NCBI GenBank assembly: GCA_015521765.1
Contig: WANO01000075.1
Span: forward strand, 1-41,936
DNA from: Desulfurococcales archaeon
GTDB taxonomy: Archaea > Thermoproteota > Thermoprotei_A > Sulfolobales > AG1
Direction: 5' to 3'
DNA length: 41,936 bases
The notes under the pieces are model-generated. The model was not told the DNA's origin and searched no databases. It saw nothing but the letters and a program-made list of their open reading frames with translations. Made by a program: the position numbers and the translations under genes. Shown piece by piece: positions 1-7,262 of this stretch (positions are counted from its first letter, which is position 1; each line of letters opens with the position of its first letter).

Positions 1-73
1 AGATCTCATCAATGCTGCATTTTGGGAAGCATATTATTCTTATTCTATTTCTCTCCACTGTGGCTTCCCGCAG

Positions 74-1030
74 CTAGCTTTTAGCCGGGATCATTCTGTA
101 GATATCCTCTCCCCAGCTACCGAGCTCGCTGAGCATGTACCTGATCATTATGTTGGGTAGGAAAGCTATATATAGCTTGTATCTTGATTCAGGGAACCCA
201 CCTATATAGCTTGACAGCTCCCTCAGGAAGTCAGATATCTTTACTGTTGCTTTCTCTATAAGTTCATCAGTGTTGATCGGCTCCTCTATGTTTAGCCATT
301 CGAGAAACATCTTTAATGATGCTACCTCCCCTATGTTTTTCTCTATATCTATGTTTCCATCGCTATTATCGAGTACCTTCAGCAGATCAACCAGATCATC
401 AACCACCTGGTACAGAACACCCAGCGACTCACCGTATTTAGATGCATTATACTTTATTTCTTTAGACGCGTTAGCCGACACAGCACCTAGATAGGCGGAG
501 ACCCTGAATATAGATGCTGTCTTCAGCAGAGCCACCACCTCATAGCTGCTGAGGTCCCTTGGCGCACCGAAGACATCCAGAATCTCTCCTGTTGTCGAGT
601 CGAGCCATGTTCTGATGACGTGGACAAGGGCGTCTAGCCCGTATTTCTCGATCATTATCTGGGCTTTGGGGATCAGTAGATTAGCTACCAATATAGTTTT
701 GCTTACTCCGTGCCTTACCCACGAAGATATCTTTCCCCTTCTATAGAGGTCCCCATCTATTATGTCATCTATAGCTAGAGACGCGGAATGCATCAACTCT
801 ACAGCGACCGCGGCATCCATGGAGTCTCTAATGCTGCCTCCCAGGGCCTCGCATATTAGGAGGGTGAGTATACCTCGAAACCTTTTTCCTCCACTTATGA
901 TGTATTTTGATATCTCCAGAACCTCTCCCTCGTAGGTTTTTATGATCTTATCTAGCTCTAGATCTATCAGCTTCCGCCTTGTCTCTATATAGTTGGCTAA
1001 GCCGCTATATGCTTTCTCCTCATCTGACAA
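74..1030 (-). CDS. idsA: Polyprenyl (geranylgeranyl-type) diphosphate synthase
   Basis: Head-to-tail condensation of isopentenyl diphosphate with allylic diphosphates, giving the C20 (or longer) chains of archaeal membrane lipids. The 318 residues contain the family's signature motifs: GGKR at about 47-50, the first aspartate-rich motif DDIID at 88-92, a KT pair near 170 and the second aspartate-rich motif DDLVD at 211-215. The length is normal. The start is TTG at 1030; no in-frame ATG lies near it. TATA-like stretches lie upstream at about 1042-1049 and 1064-1075, so the gene probably has its own promoter although it follows pop5 on the same strand by 140 bases. Chain length cannot be decided by eye; geranylgeranyl or farnesylgeranyl are both possible. 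The first 73 bases of the window show no feature I can support. Confidence 0.9.
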   Translation of the reverse strand: MSDEEKAYSGLANYIETRRKLIDLELDKIIKTYEGEVLEISKYIISGGKRFRGILTLLICEALGGSIRDSMDAAVAVELMHSASLAIDDIIDGDLYRRGKISSWVRHGVSKTILVANLLIPKAQIMIEKYGLDALVHVIRTWLDSTTGEILDVFGAPRDLSSYEVVALLKTASIFRVSAYLGAVSANASKEIKYNASKYGESLGVLYQVVDDLVDLLKVLDNSDGNIDIEKNIGEVASLKMFLEWLNIEEPINTDELIEKATVKISDFLRELSSYIGGFPESRYKLYIAFLPNIMIRYMLSELGSWGEDIYRMIPAKS

Positions 1031-1170
1031 TCATTTAACCCATTTTATACCTATACTTTATGATAAATAAAAATCGAATTACCATGTTTTTGTAGGGTAT
1101 AAGCATCGTTAGCTAGATCAGAACCGATATATGTGGATTAATATGTTTAAGCATGATTAAATCAGCGAAG

Positions 1171-1683
1171 CTAGCTTTTAGAGAGTCTTGAGAGGTATTT
1201 ATATGCTTTCTTTAAGCTCCCTGTTATTCTTATGGGTGCTATAATGGCTTTAGCGTTATCGATTCTCCTTAATCTAGAGATCACCAACGCTACAAGGTGG
1301 GGGTCCTCTCCAACTATTCTTACTATCCCCAAACCCGTGTTTGGATCATATTTAATCAGCTTTACAGAGGTATAAACCATGCCTATCTCTCCCAGGCTTC
1401 TCTTTATATGGTTTAGGAAGCTGTTCTCTAGAGCTGAGAACCCGATCTCTTCTATGCTGTATACCTTGAATATAAGGTATCTTTTAAGTCTCTTCTTGTC
1501 TCCCACCTTCAGTAGTTTCCTCGATCTATTTTGGATACCTGAGGCATCACCCCCGCTACTCATCTCTCGATGAATTATCCTCTCCAACTTTAGAGATACC
1601 TCTCGGTACCTCATGAATGTGTATAGGGCTATAGCCAGCGAGACCAATATTAAAAGTACCTGGATAGTATCTTGGAGTTCCAT
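1171..1683 (-). CDS. rnp2: RNase P protein Pop5 (Rnp2) with N-terminal membrane helix
   Basis: Protein subunit of archaeal RNase P, which matures the 5' end of tRNAs. Residues about 66-165 match the Pop5/Rpp14 fold: RYLIFKVYS, then an FLNHIKRSLGE helix, GLGIVRI, and a closing RRIDNAKAIIAPIRITGSL segment. Residues 7-23 form an uninterrupted hydrophobic stretch, followed by a basic amphipathic segment; Pop5 proteins normally lack such an anchor. The start at 1683 is set by GAGGTGATCA at 1688-1697, a near-perfect match to the 16S rRNA tail, and overlaps the end of the Rpp30 gene by 34 bases. Starts at Met24 (1614) or Met41 (1563) would remove the helix and have weaker ribosome-binding sites. RNase P identity is firm; membrane attachment is inference. 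Confidence 0.85.
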   Translation of the reverse strand: MELQDTIQVLLILVSLAIALYTFMRYREVSLKLERIIHREMSSGGDASGIQNRSRKLLKVGDKKRLKRYLIFKVYSIEEIGFSALENSFLNHIKRSLGEIGMVYTSVKLIKYDPNTGLGIVRIVGEDPHLVALVISRLRRIDNAKAIIAPIRITGSLKKAYKYLSRLSKS

Positions 1684-2240
1684 TTCCTGATCACCTCAAT
1701 CCAAGAAAGTGTTAGGGGTCCCCTTCTACCGACTATAAGCTTCTCGATCATCACGAGGGTTTTTGGGTGCCAGAGCTCCCACCGGCTTTTTGCCCCCGAC
1801 GATAGTATTGTTGGCACTCCTAACCTGTTTGCTGTGTTTATGCACCTGATCATGTGTCTCAGGTACCTCGTGAACTTTGATTGATCTAGGAGATCCCTAA
1901 GCAGGATCTCAACACTGTTGTTTTTACCGATCATAACGTTTATCTGTCTAGAATCACACAGTATGATGTTGTCATGATCAAATACTATAGTTATGTTGTT
2001 AATCTTGCCAGCTCTTCTGGCGTCTTCTCTTTTTGCTGGTTTATACCCGATCAATACCCTTTTGCTAGGCTTGAGCGAGTCTATATCGTACTCTATTCTT
2101 CGGGGTATAGCTACTAAATCCTTCTCAAGCCTATCTGCATTATCTAGGCTAGCTACGCCAACTAGCTTTATGCCCATTCTGGAGGCTAGATCGAGCGTCT
2201 CAGAGCTGTGGTCCATTATCAGTAGATCCGCATTAATCAA
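1650..2240 (-). CDS. rnp3: RNase P protein Rpp30 (Rnp3)
   Basis: Second protein subunit of archaeal RNase P, which pairs with Pop5 on the catalytic domain of the RNA. The 196 residues follow the PHP/TIM-barrel-like Rpp30 pattern: an N-terminal ADLLIMDHSSETLDLASRMG, a central IVFDHDNIILCD strand region, then NKLGV-like TANRLGVPTILSSGAKSRWE and an R-rich C-terminus. The TTG start at 2240 overlaps the end of the DUF54 gene by 8 bases, and the 3' end overlaps pop5 by 34 bases. The three genes therefore look translationally coupled. The order DUF54, Rpp30, Pop5 is part of the archaeal exosome/RNase P superoperon, which supports the assignment. Confidence 0.88.
   Translation of the reverse strand: MINADLLIMDHSSETLDLASRMGIKLVGVASLDNADRLEKDLVAIPRRIEYDIDSLKPSKRVLIGYKPAKREDARRAGKINNITIVFDHDNIILCDSRQINVMIGKNNSVEILLRDLLDQSKFTRYLRHMIRCINTANRLGVPTILSSGAKSRWELWHPKTLVMIEKLIVGRRGPLTLSWIEVIRKWNSKILSRYF
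1688..1697 (-). promoter_or_regulatory. Strong Shine-Dalgarno deciding the Pop5 start
   Basis: On the minus strand this reads GAGGTGATCA, complementary to the archaeal 16S rRNA 3' tail, placed four to eight bases before the ATG at 1683. It lies inside the 3' end of the Rpp30 gene. It is the main support for the upstream start that includes the hydrophobic N-terminus of Pop5. Confidence 0.75.
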
Positions 2241-2694
2241 GCTTCAGCTCCCTTAGCTCCCTGGTAAATTTAACTAGCTCATCTATGTTCTTAACTCCTA
2301 GAACTGTAAATAGTATCCTTATAACATCGCCTCTATCCAGCAGCTTCAAGTTGGAGAGGTAGGCGTCCTGCTTGGAGAGCCTTATGAAGATCTTGTTTTT
2401 GCCATCGAACCTCTGATCTATTGTAGCAATAAGGTTTTCGAAATCGAGATCATCTATACCGCCTATTATGTGTTTATAGAGATTCTCGGCGTCTGATGAT
2501 TCCAGGGTTATGGTTAGTCTCTTCATGGGGTTTCCGTAGTATCCTTTAGCTTCCGTAACGTGTAGATTGTTTTTCATCGCTGCTTTCAGATGTTTGGGGA
2601 GTATATTTTCTATGGCCCTCAACACCTTTTCCTCGTTTTCTGTGGCGTGTATGGTTGTGGATATTTCGGCGTATGTGATTTTGATTTTTTTCAA
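2233..2694 (-). CDS. DUF54 (COG1325) RNA-binding protein, predicted exosome-associated
   Basis: Small archaeal RNA-binding family long predicted to act with the exosome. The 153 residues begin with ITYAEISTTIHATENEEKVL and contain EAKGYYGNPMKRLTI and the C-terminal FIRLSKQDAYL region, all typical of the family. The biochemical role is not established. The TTG start at 2694 follows an A/T-rich element at about 2709-2717, so the transcript is probably leaderless or nearly so. It is the first gene of an overlapping minus-strand operon with Rpp30 and Pop5. The same family is commonly found beside ribosomal protein L15e; here the L15e gene lies 1.5 kb away on the opposite strand with two plus-strand genes between. 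Confidence 0.82.
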   Translation of the reverse strand: MKKIKITYAEISTTIHATENEEKVLRAIENILPKHLKAAMKNNLHVTEAKGYYGNPMKRLTITLESSDAENLYKHIIGGIDDLDFENLIATIDQRFDGKNKIFIRLSKQDAYLSNLKLLDRGDVIRILFTVLGVKNIDELVKFTRELRELKLD

Positions 2695-2921
2695 TATGCT
2701 ATGCCCGTCTTAAATTAGGTTTCTGTAGGGATATATACTGGTGCTTTGGTTTCCTTGGTTGATCTAATCTAGGTTTTTATTGTTTGTGGTATCCATAATA
2801 CTTGGTGGATGAAGAGAGACTCCAAACGTGATTGATGATCGTACTCCACCCCTAAGACACCGTTTTGGCTTCTCTATATTTAACCAGGCTAGACTGTTTA
2901 GATTTATGGAGTGTATGCTGT

Positions 2922-3740
2922 ATGGTGGGGCATCTATATATGGTTAGCTTGGGTCTGGAGCCTGGTTTCGTTTCTGTCTATGCGTTGAGGGCCTTAAAGA
3001 TCTGTGATGTCGTGTATTTTGAGGAGTACACATCTTTTCCTTCTCGAGGGTCTATAGCTGATATCGAGAGCATGGTTGGGAAGAGGTTTAGGAGGCTATA
3101 CAGGAGGGATTTGGAGGACGATGATGGTAGGCTTATTTTTAGCGATCTAGAGAGGGGTTTGAGCGTTTGTTTCGCTTGCTGGGGTGATTGCTTGATGGCT
3201 ACTACGCACGTATCTATAGCTAGGAGGGCTGTGGAGCGGGGCTATGGATACACATATATACCGGGGGTATCTATAGTTAGTGCCGCCCTCGGTGTCTGTG
3301 GGCTTATGGTTTATAGGTTGGGGAAGATTGCCACGATTACTCGTCCGTGGGAGGGTGTTTTGAGTGAGCATCCATATAATGTTTTGAAGGATAATATGGC
3401 TAGGGACCTCCACACGCTTTTTCTGCTGGAGATCGATGTTGATAGCGGCTACTACATGTCTGCTTCTGAGGCTGTGGATATCTTGTTCAGGATTGAGAGG
3501 TCTAGGGGTGAGGGGGTGGTTAGGGGTGATCTCGAGGCTATAGTGCTTGCTGGTATTGGTGCTGGTGGAAAGATCTGTTTCACCACTCTAGACTCGATAG
3601 AGGATCTCGACGATATAGCAGATCTTTATCCCCATTCACTAATAATACCATCGAGCCTATATTTCACTGAGCGCGAGTTTCTAGAGGCTTTCTCATCTAG
3701 ATTCGGCCCATGCTGGACTCTATCCACCGGTGGGCTGTAG
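2922..3740 (+). CDS. dphB: Diphthine synthase
   Basis: SAM-dependent methyltransferase that makes diphthine on a histidine of elongation factor 2, a step in diphthamide synthesis. The family pattern is clear: N-terminal LYMVSLGLEPG, DVVYFEEYTS, then GDCLMATTHVSIARRA (SAM-binding) and YIPGVSIVSAALGVCGL. I chose the ATG at 2922 because family members begin only a few residues before the first strand (LYMVSLGL). The open frame extends to a TTG at 2865, which would add 19 residues of no family resemblance, and an ATG at 2940 would cut the first strand. The 3' end overlaps the riboflavin kinase start by one base (TAGTG). The 227 bases before it hold the divergent promoters for this gene and the DUF54 operon. 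Confidence 0.9.
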   Translation: MVGHLYMVSLGLEPGFVSVYALRALKICDVVYFEEYTSFPSRGSIADIESMVGKRFRRLYRRDLEDDDGRLIFSDLERGLSVCFACWGDCLMATTHVSIARRAVERGYGYTYIPGVSIVSAALGVCGLMVYRLGKIATITRPWEGVLSEHPYNVLKDNMARDLHTLFLLEIDVDSGYYMSASEAVDILFRIERSRGEGVVRGDLEAIVLAGIGAGGKICFTTLDSIEDLDDIADLYPHSLIIPSSLYFTEREFLEAFSSRFGPCWTLSTGGL

Positions 3741-4150
3741 TGGATGAGCTAGCTCTTTGCGGGATCTACATTAGGGGTTTGGGTAGGGCGTCTAGGTTTA
3801 TTGCTTCTGAACCCTATAATGGATTATTTAGATCTATCCTTGGGGCCGAGCCTTTTCCTGGTACATTGAATATTAAGCTTAAGGATTTTGGGAGCTTCAA
3901 AGAGTTGGTGTCTGTTTGTAGGCCATACGCTTCCTACGGGGATTTCGTGTATCAGGGGAGGGTTTTTGGAGGGCTTACCCTATGGATTGGGTATAGATCG
4001 GGTACTAGGTTTATTGTGTTGAGGCCTCATAGATCTTCGCATAGCGATGATGTGATCGAGATCGTTGCATCTGTAGATCTAAAAGAGAAGTTCGATCTAG
4101 AATACGGAGACGAGTTCTGCTTTAGGGTTATCTGCGGCACCAGTTTCTAG
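3740..4150 (+). CDS. ribK: CTP-dependent riboflavin kinase (DUF120)
   Basis: Archaeal RibK phosphorylates riboflavin to FMN using CTP instead of ATP. The protein carries the family hallmarks: an early GLGRASRFIA loop, PYNGLFRSILG, the strongly conserved EPFPGTLNIKL and a C-terminal VIEIVASVDLKEKFDLEYGDE. It lacks the N-terminal helix-turn-helix domain present in some relatives. The GTG at 3740 shares its first base with the dphB stop codon and has GGTGGG at 3729-3734 at good spacing, so I prefer it over the ATG at 3710, which would overlap dphB by 31 bases. The product has about 136 residues. A RibL-like enzyme at 15.6 kb could take FMN on to FAD. Confidence 0.9.
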   Translation: MDELALCGIYIRGLGRASRFIASEPYNGLFRSILGAEPFPGTLNIKLKDFGSFKELVSVCRPYASYGDFVYQGRVFGGLTLWIGYRSGTRFIVLRPHRSSHSDDVIEIVASVDLKEKFDLEYGDEFCFRVICGTSF

Positions 4151-4216
4151 TGCGGCTTAACGTTATAAGCCTCCAATTTTATTTATTGTATGTGATTCCA
4201 GAGTCGGTGTAGCGGT

Positions 4217-4888
4217 ATGGCTAGATCTATGTATCACTATATCGCCGAGCTGTGGAAGAGGCCTCATGATAGTGAGATTAGAGACATTATGAGGGAGAGG
4301 TATATTGAGTGGCGTAGAGAGCCCGTTGTAGTTAGGGTTGATAAGCCGACGAGGCTTGATAGGGCTAGGGCTCTTGGATATAAGGCTAAGCAGGGCTTTG
4401 TTGTGGTTAGGGTTAGGATATCTAAGGGAGGTAGGGAGAGGCCTAGACCGAATAAGGGTAGGAGGCCGAAGAGGATGGGTGTCTATGGCTATTCCCCCGA
4501 AAAGAGTATTCAGCTTATGGCTGAGGAGACGGCTGCTAGGAAGTATAGGAATCTCGAGGTTTTGGGTAGCTACTATGTGGGTGAGGACGGGCTATATAAG
4601 TGGTATGAGGTTATCTTGGTTGATCCCCATCACCCGGCGATTAAATCTGATCCCGACATCAACTGGATAACCGATCCCTCTCAGAGAGGCAGGGTGTTTA
4701 GAGGAAAGACTATGGCTGGAAGAAGAATGAGGGGGCTGCTACGTAGCAGAGGTTTGAGAGGCACCCACCACTACAAGTGGAAGAAGAAGGCTAAGGAGAG
4801 GAAGCTTAGGAAGAGGCATGAGGCTTCCAGGGGTGCTAGGCTTATACTTCCCCAAGATAAGTATGAGGAAGTTATGGGTGAGAAATAG
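4217..4888 (+). CDS. rpl15e: Ribosomal protein L15e
   Basis: Large-subunit protein of archaeal and eukaryotic ribosomes. The 223 residues are strongly basic and begin [16 protein letters not shown], with [41 protein letters not shown] and the VDPHHPAI motif, all typical of L15e, and a Lys/Arg-rich tail. The C-terminus is somewhat longer than in many L15e proteins. A TATA-like GTTATAAGC at about 4162-4170 suggests a start of transcription near 4190, giving a short leader. In many archaea this gene heads the exosome superoperon; here it is separated from the DUF54-Rpp30-Pop5 part and faces the other way. Confidence 0.95.
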   Translation: MARSMYHYIAELWKRPHDSEIRDIMRERYIEWRREPVVVRVDKPTRLDRARALGYKAKQGFVVVRVRISKGGRERPRPNKGRRPKRMGVYGYSPEKSIQLMAEETAARKYRNLEVLGSYYVGEDGLYKWYEVILVDPHHPAIKSDPDINWITDPSQRGRVFRGKTMAGRRMRGLLRSRGLRGTHHYKWKKKAKERKLRKRHEASRGARLILPQDKYEEVMGEK

Positions 4889-4914
4889 CGTTTTGACTAT
4901 TATTTACCCACCCG

Positions 4915-5319
4915 CTACACATACCTAACCGTGTGCATCCAAACATTCAACGTTCCCTTTATTCTCCTCATATTTCTTACCATCTCCACTATTTGGGACT
5001 TCTTCCCGATCGCTAGAATAATATTTATGCATAGGTCATCGTTTATTTTGTAGTGCTGTATAACCTTAACTATATCGCTGTAGTGGTGTGCGGTCTGTAT
5101 TATTTTCTCGTCTGCATCGTATTTTATCTCCCTCGATGTTATTGCCGTAACGATCGTTGTTATCTCCTCGTCTTGCTCTGTATAGTCTATACGATCCAGT
5201 ATATAGTGCCTTAACGCATCTCTAACTAGCTCTGACTTGCTTGAGTACCCGTATCTAGACATGAATTGGTCTAGTTGCTTTATCATTTCATCAGGTAGGG
5301 AGATGGTCATTATGACCAT
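4915..5319 (-). CDS. NikR-like ribbon-helix-helix metal-responsive regulator
   Basis: Predicted dimeric DNA-binding repressor with an N-terminal ribbon-helix-helix (MTISLPDEMIKQLDQFM, then SSKSELVRDALRHYI) and a C-terminal ACT-like metal-sensing domain. Against Escherichia coli NikR, His78, His89 and Cys97 (numbered from the 5319 start) match ligands His76, His87 and Cys95, but the position of His89 is Lys91. The usual four-ligand nickel site is therefore altered. I start at ATG 5319 because GAGGT at 5327-5331 sits seven bases upstream and the protein then begins just before the beta strand; the frame is open back to ATG 5349. It diverges from a metal ATPase gene, the probable target. Metal identity is unknown. 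Confidence 0.82.
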   Translation of the reverse strand: MVIMTISLPDEMIKQLDQFMSRYGYSSKSELVRDALRHYILDRIDYTEQDEEITTIVTAITSREIKYDADEKIIQTAHHYSDIVKVIQHYKINDDLCINIILAIGKKSQIVEMVRNMRRIKGTLNVWMHTVRYV

Positions 5320-5334
5320 TGTGTCTACCTCAAA

Positions 5335-5378
5335 ATTATTAATGTGCATGGCGATATTTAATAATTATTATTAATAAT
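5335..5378. promoter_or_regulatory. Candidate operator: repeated ATTATTAAT and 12-base palindrome
   Basis: The 121-base gap between the NikR-like regulator and the metal ATPase holds two copies of ATTATTAAT (5335-5343 and 5367-5375). The second is part of a perfect palindrome, ATTATTAATAAT, at 5367-5378. NikR-type proteins bind inverted repeats between divergent genes, so this is a plausible site for control of both genes. The region is very A/T-rich, so chance repeats are possible. Confidence 0.4.
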
Positions 5379-5440
5379 GAATTCTACGATAATATTATCC
5401 TTAAATATATTTTAATAAGATTTCTTTGGTGTGACTAGCC

Positions 5441-7255
5441 ATGCATGGCGAGGATCATGAAGAGCATGGATTTATCCATGAGATCTATTGGCCTATGCTG
5501 CTAGCTTTCAACGTGATCGGTCTGGTGAGCGAGCTAATAGGCTTGGAGATAGGTTTATATGTATTATCTACAGTGACTGTTCTACTTATTGGTAGAGCTG
5601 CTGCTAAGCTTCTCATGAGATCTTATGACGCCACAAACATATTCATGAGTATTGTTGCCGTAGTATTGCTGTCTATGGGATACTATCTGGAGGCCTTCAT
5701 AATATTTATCCTCTATAGCGCGTCTGAGCTTATTGAGGAGGCGTCGGAGAAGCTGGCTAGAAGGAGGCTCAAGAATCTGCTTAATCTAGTGCCGAAGAGG
5801 GTTACTAAGGTCTACGATGGTGACAAATTCAGGGAGGTTGATGCGTCGGAGATTAATAGAGGAGATGTTGTTCTCGTGAAACCTGGCGAGGCTATACCTG
5901 TAGACGGTGTGGTTGTTGAAGGCACCAGCGAGGTGAATACCTCTGTTCTTACTGGCGAACCTATACCGATAACTGTTAAGCCTGGGGACCAGGTGGAGAG
6001 CGGCTATATAAACATGTCTTCAGCTCTAAAAGTTAAGGCTCTAAAGCCGGCCAGCGAGTCTGTTCTCCAGAGTATAGTTAGGGAGGTTAAAAGGGCTCTA
6101 GAGAGTAAGGGTGCGATCGACAGGTTTATCGATAGGTTCGCCAAGCCATACACCGTGATTATTCTGGCCATATTCGCTGTCGTATTCATGACATATGATC
6201 CCTATAGAGCCCTAGCTATACTTATAGCCACGTGCCCAAGCGCATTTATAGTGACTTCCTCGATATCTACAACACTCTCGATTGCAAGATTAACTACTCG
6301 TGGAGTTATAGTTAGGGGAAGCGTTGCGCTAGAGTCGGCTAAGAAAGTTAAGGTTGTCGCCTTCGATAAAACCGGCACCCTCACTGTTGGTTCTCCTAAG
6401 GTTCTCGACATTATCCCGTTGAACGGCTTTAAAAAGGATCAGGTTATCAGCTATGCAGCCTCGCTAGCCAGGTTCAGCACACATCCTGTCTCTAAAGCCA
6501 TATCGTCTCTCGGCAACTACGTTAGCTGTGAGTTCGTTAGGGAGTACCCAGGTATGGGTATTGAGGGCAGGATAGATGGTTCGAGAGTCCTTCTAGGGAA
6601 TATTGAGCTGGTTAAGAAATTCAATATTAGCCATGATCCCTCGCTCGAGAGCAAGATTGGCCAGGGTATCAGGGCTTATCTGTGTGTGGGTAACTCTGTT
6701 GCTGGAGTAATTATTCTCGATGATCAAATCAAGGAGGACGCGAAACAGCTAGTTAGCGATCTAAAATCATTCGGCTTCAAAATGGTTTTGATTAGTGGGG
6801 ACCGAGAGGATCGTGTTAGGAAGGTGGCTGAGGAGCTAGGGATAGACGAGTTCTATCACAGCATGAAGCCCGATACCAAGCTGAAGGTTATTAGGGACCT
6901 CAGATCTAGATACGGCCCTGTAGCGATGGTTGGCGACGGAATAAACGATGCACCCTCGCTAGCGGAGTCGGACTTCGGCATAGCTATAGGGAAGTACGCT
7001 GTTGTTGCCGAGGTGGCTGATGCGGTTATACTTTCGAAGCTGAGGCATATAGTAGATCTATTCAGGATAGCCCATGCTAGATGGGGTAGCCTTATAGCTT
7101 CCTTTGGGATAGCTCTAGCTATAAAGGGCCTTGCTCTTGCTCTAGGTATAACGGGGCTGATACCCCTATGGGCTGTAGCTTTATTGGGTGACGATGGCTC
7201 AACGTTGCTTGGCTTGATACCAATGGCCAAGATAGTTAAGACCAGGTTTATATAG
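5441..7255 (+). CDS. P1B-type heavy-metal transporting ATPase (Zn/Cd-like, CPS motif)
   Basis: Metal-exporting P-type ATPase of the cell membrane, 604 residues. Visible in order: a His/acid-rich N-terminus (His2, 6, 9, 13) in place of a metal-binding HMA domain; membrane helices; actuator TGEP at 171-174; the ion-site motif CPS at 265-267; phosphorylation motif DKTGT at 309-313; the HP dipeptide at 348-349; and the GDGINDAP hinge. Near the C-terminus Lys562 and Asp584/585 followed by Gly match the TM7 lysine and TM8 aspartate that mark the zinc/cadmium/lead subgroup (ZntA, CadA). That subgroup has CPC, so the serine is unusual. An A/T-rich TATA-like stretch lies at 5400-5413. The divergent NikR-like gene is the likely regulator. 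Confidence 0.9.
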   Translation: MHGEDHEEHGFIHEIYWPMLLAFNVIGLVSELIGLEIGLYVLSTVTVLLIGRAAAKLLMRSYDATNIFMSIVAVVLLSMGYYLEAFIIFILYSASELIEEASEKLARRRLKNLLNLVPKRVTKVYDGDKFREVDASEINRGDVVLVKPGEAIPVDGVVVEGTSEVNTSVLTGEPIPITVKPGDQVESGYINMSSALKVKALKPASESVLQSIVREVKRALESKGAIDRFIDRFAKPYTVIILAIFAVVFMTYDPYRALAILIATCPSAFIVTSSISTTLSIARLTTRGVIVRGSVALESAKKVKVVAFDKTGTLTVGSPKVLDIIPLNGFKKDQVISYAASLARFSTHPVSKAISSLGNYVSCEFVREYPGMGIEGRIDGSRVLLGNIELVKKFNISHDPSLESKIGQGIRAYLCVGNSVAGVIILDDQIKEDAKQLVSDLKSFGFKMVLISGDREDRVRKVAEELGIDEFYHSMKPDTKLKVIRDLRSRYGPVAMVGDGINDAPSLAESDFGIAIGKYAVVAEVADAVILSKLRHIVDLFRIAHARWGSLIASFGIALAIKGLALALGITGLIPLWAVALLGDDGSTLLGLIPMAKIVKTRFI

Positions 7256-7262
7256 TTCGGAC

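Noticed and set aside
2825-2850. C/D-box-like TTGATGA in the gap before dphB
   Set aside because: The first base departs from the C-box consensus and no D box (CTGA) follows at suitable distance.
2865-2921. N-terminal extension of dphB from TTG 2865
   Set aside because: Adds 19 residues before the first strand that no DphB protein would have; ATG 2922 fits the family.
3147-3413. Minus-strand frame of 88 codons inside dphB
   Set aside because: Lies inside a recognised gene and shows no protein-like pattern.
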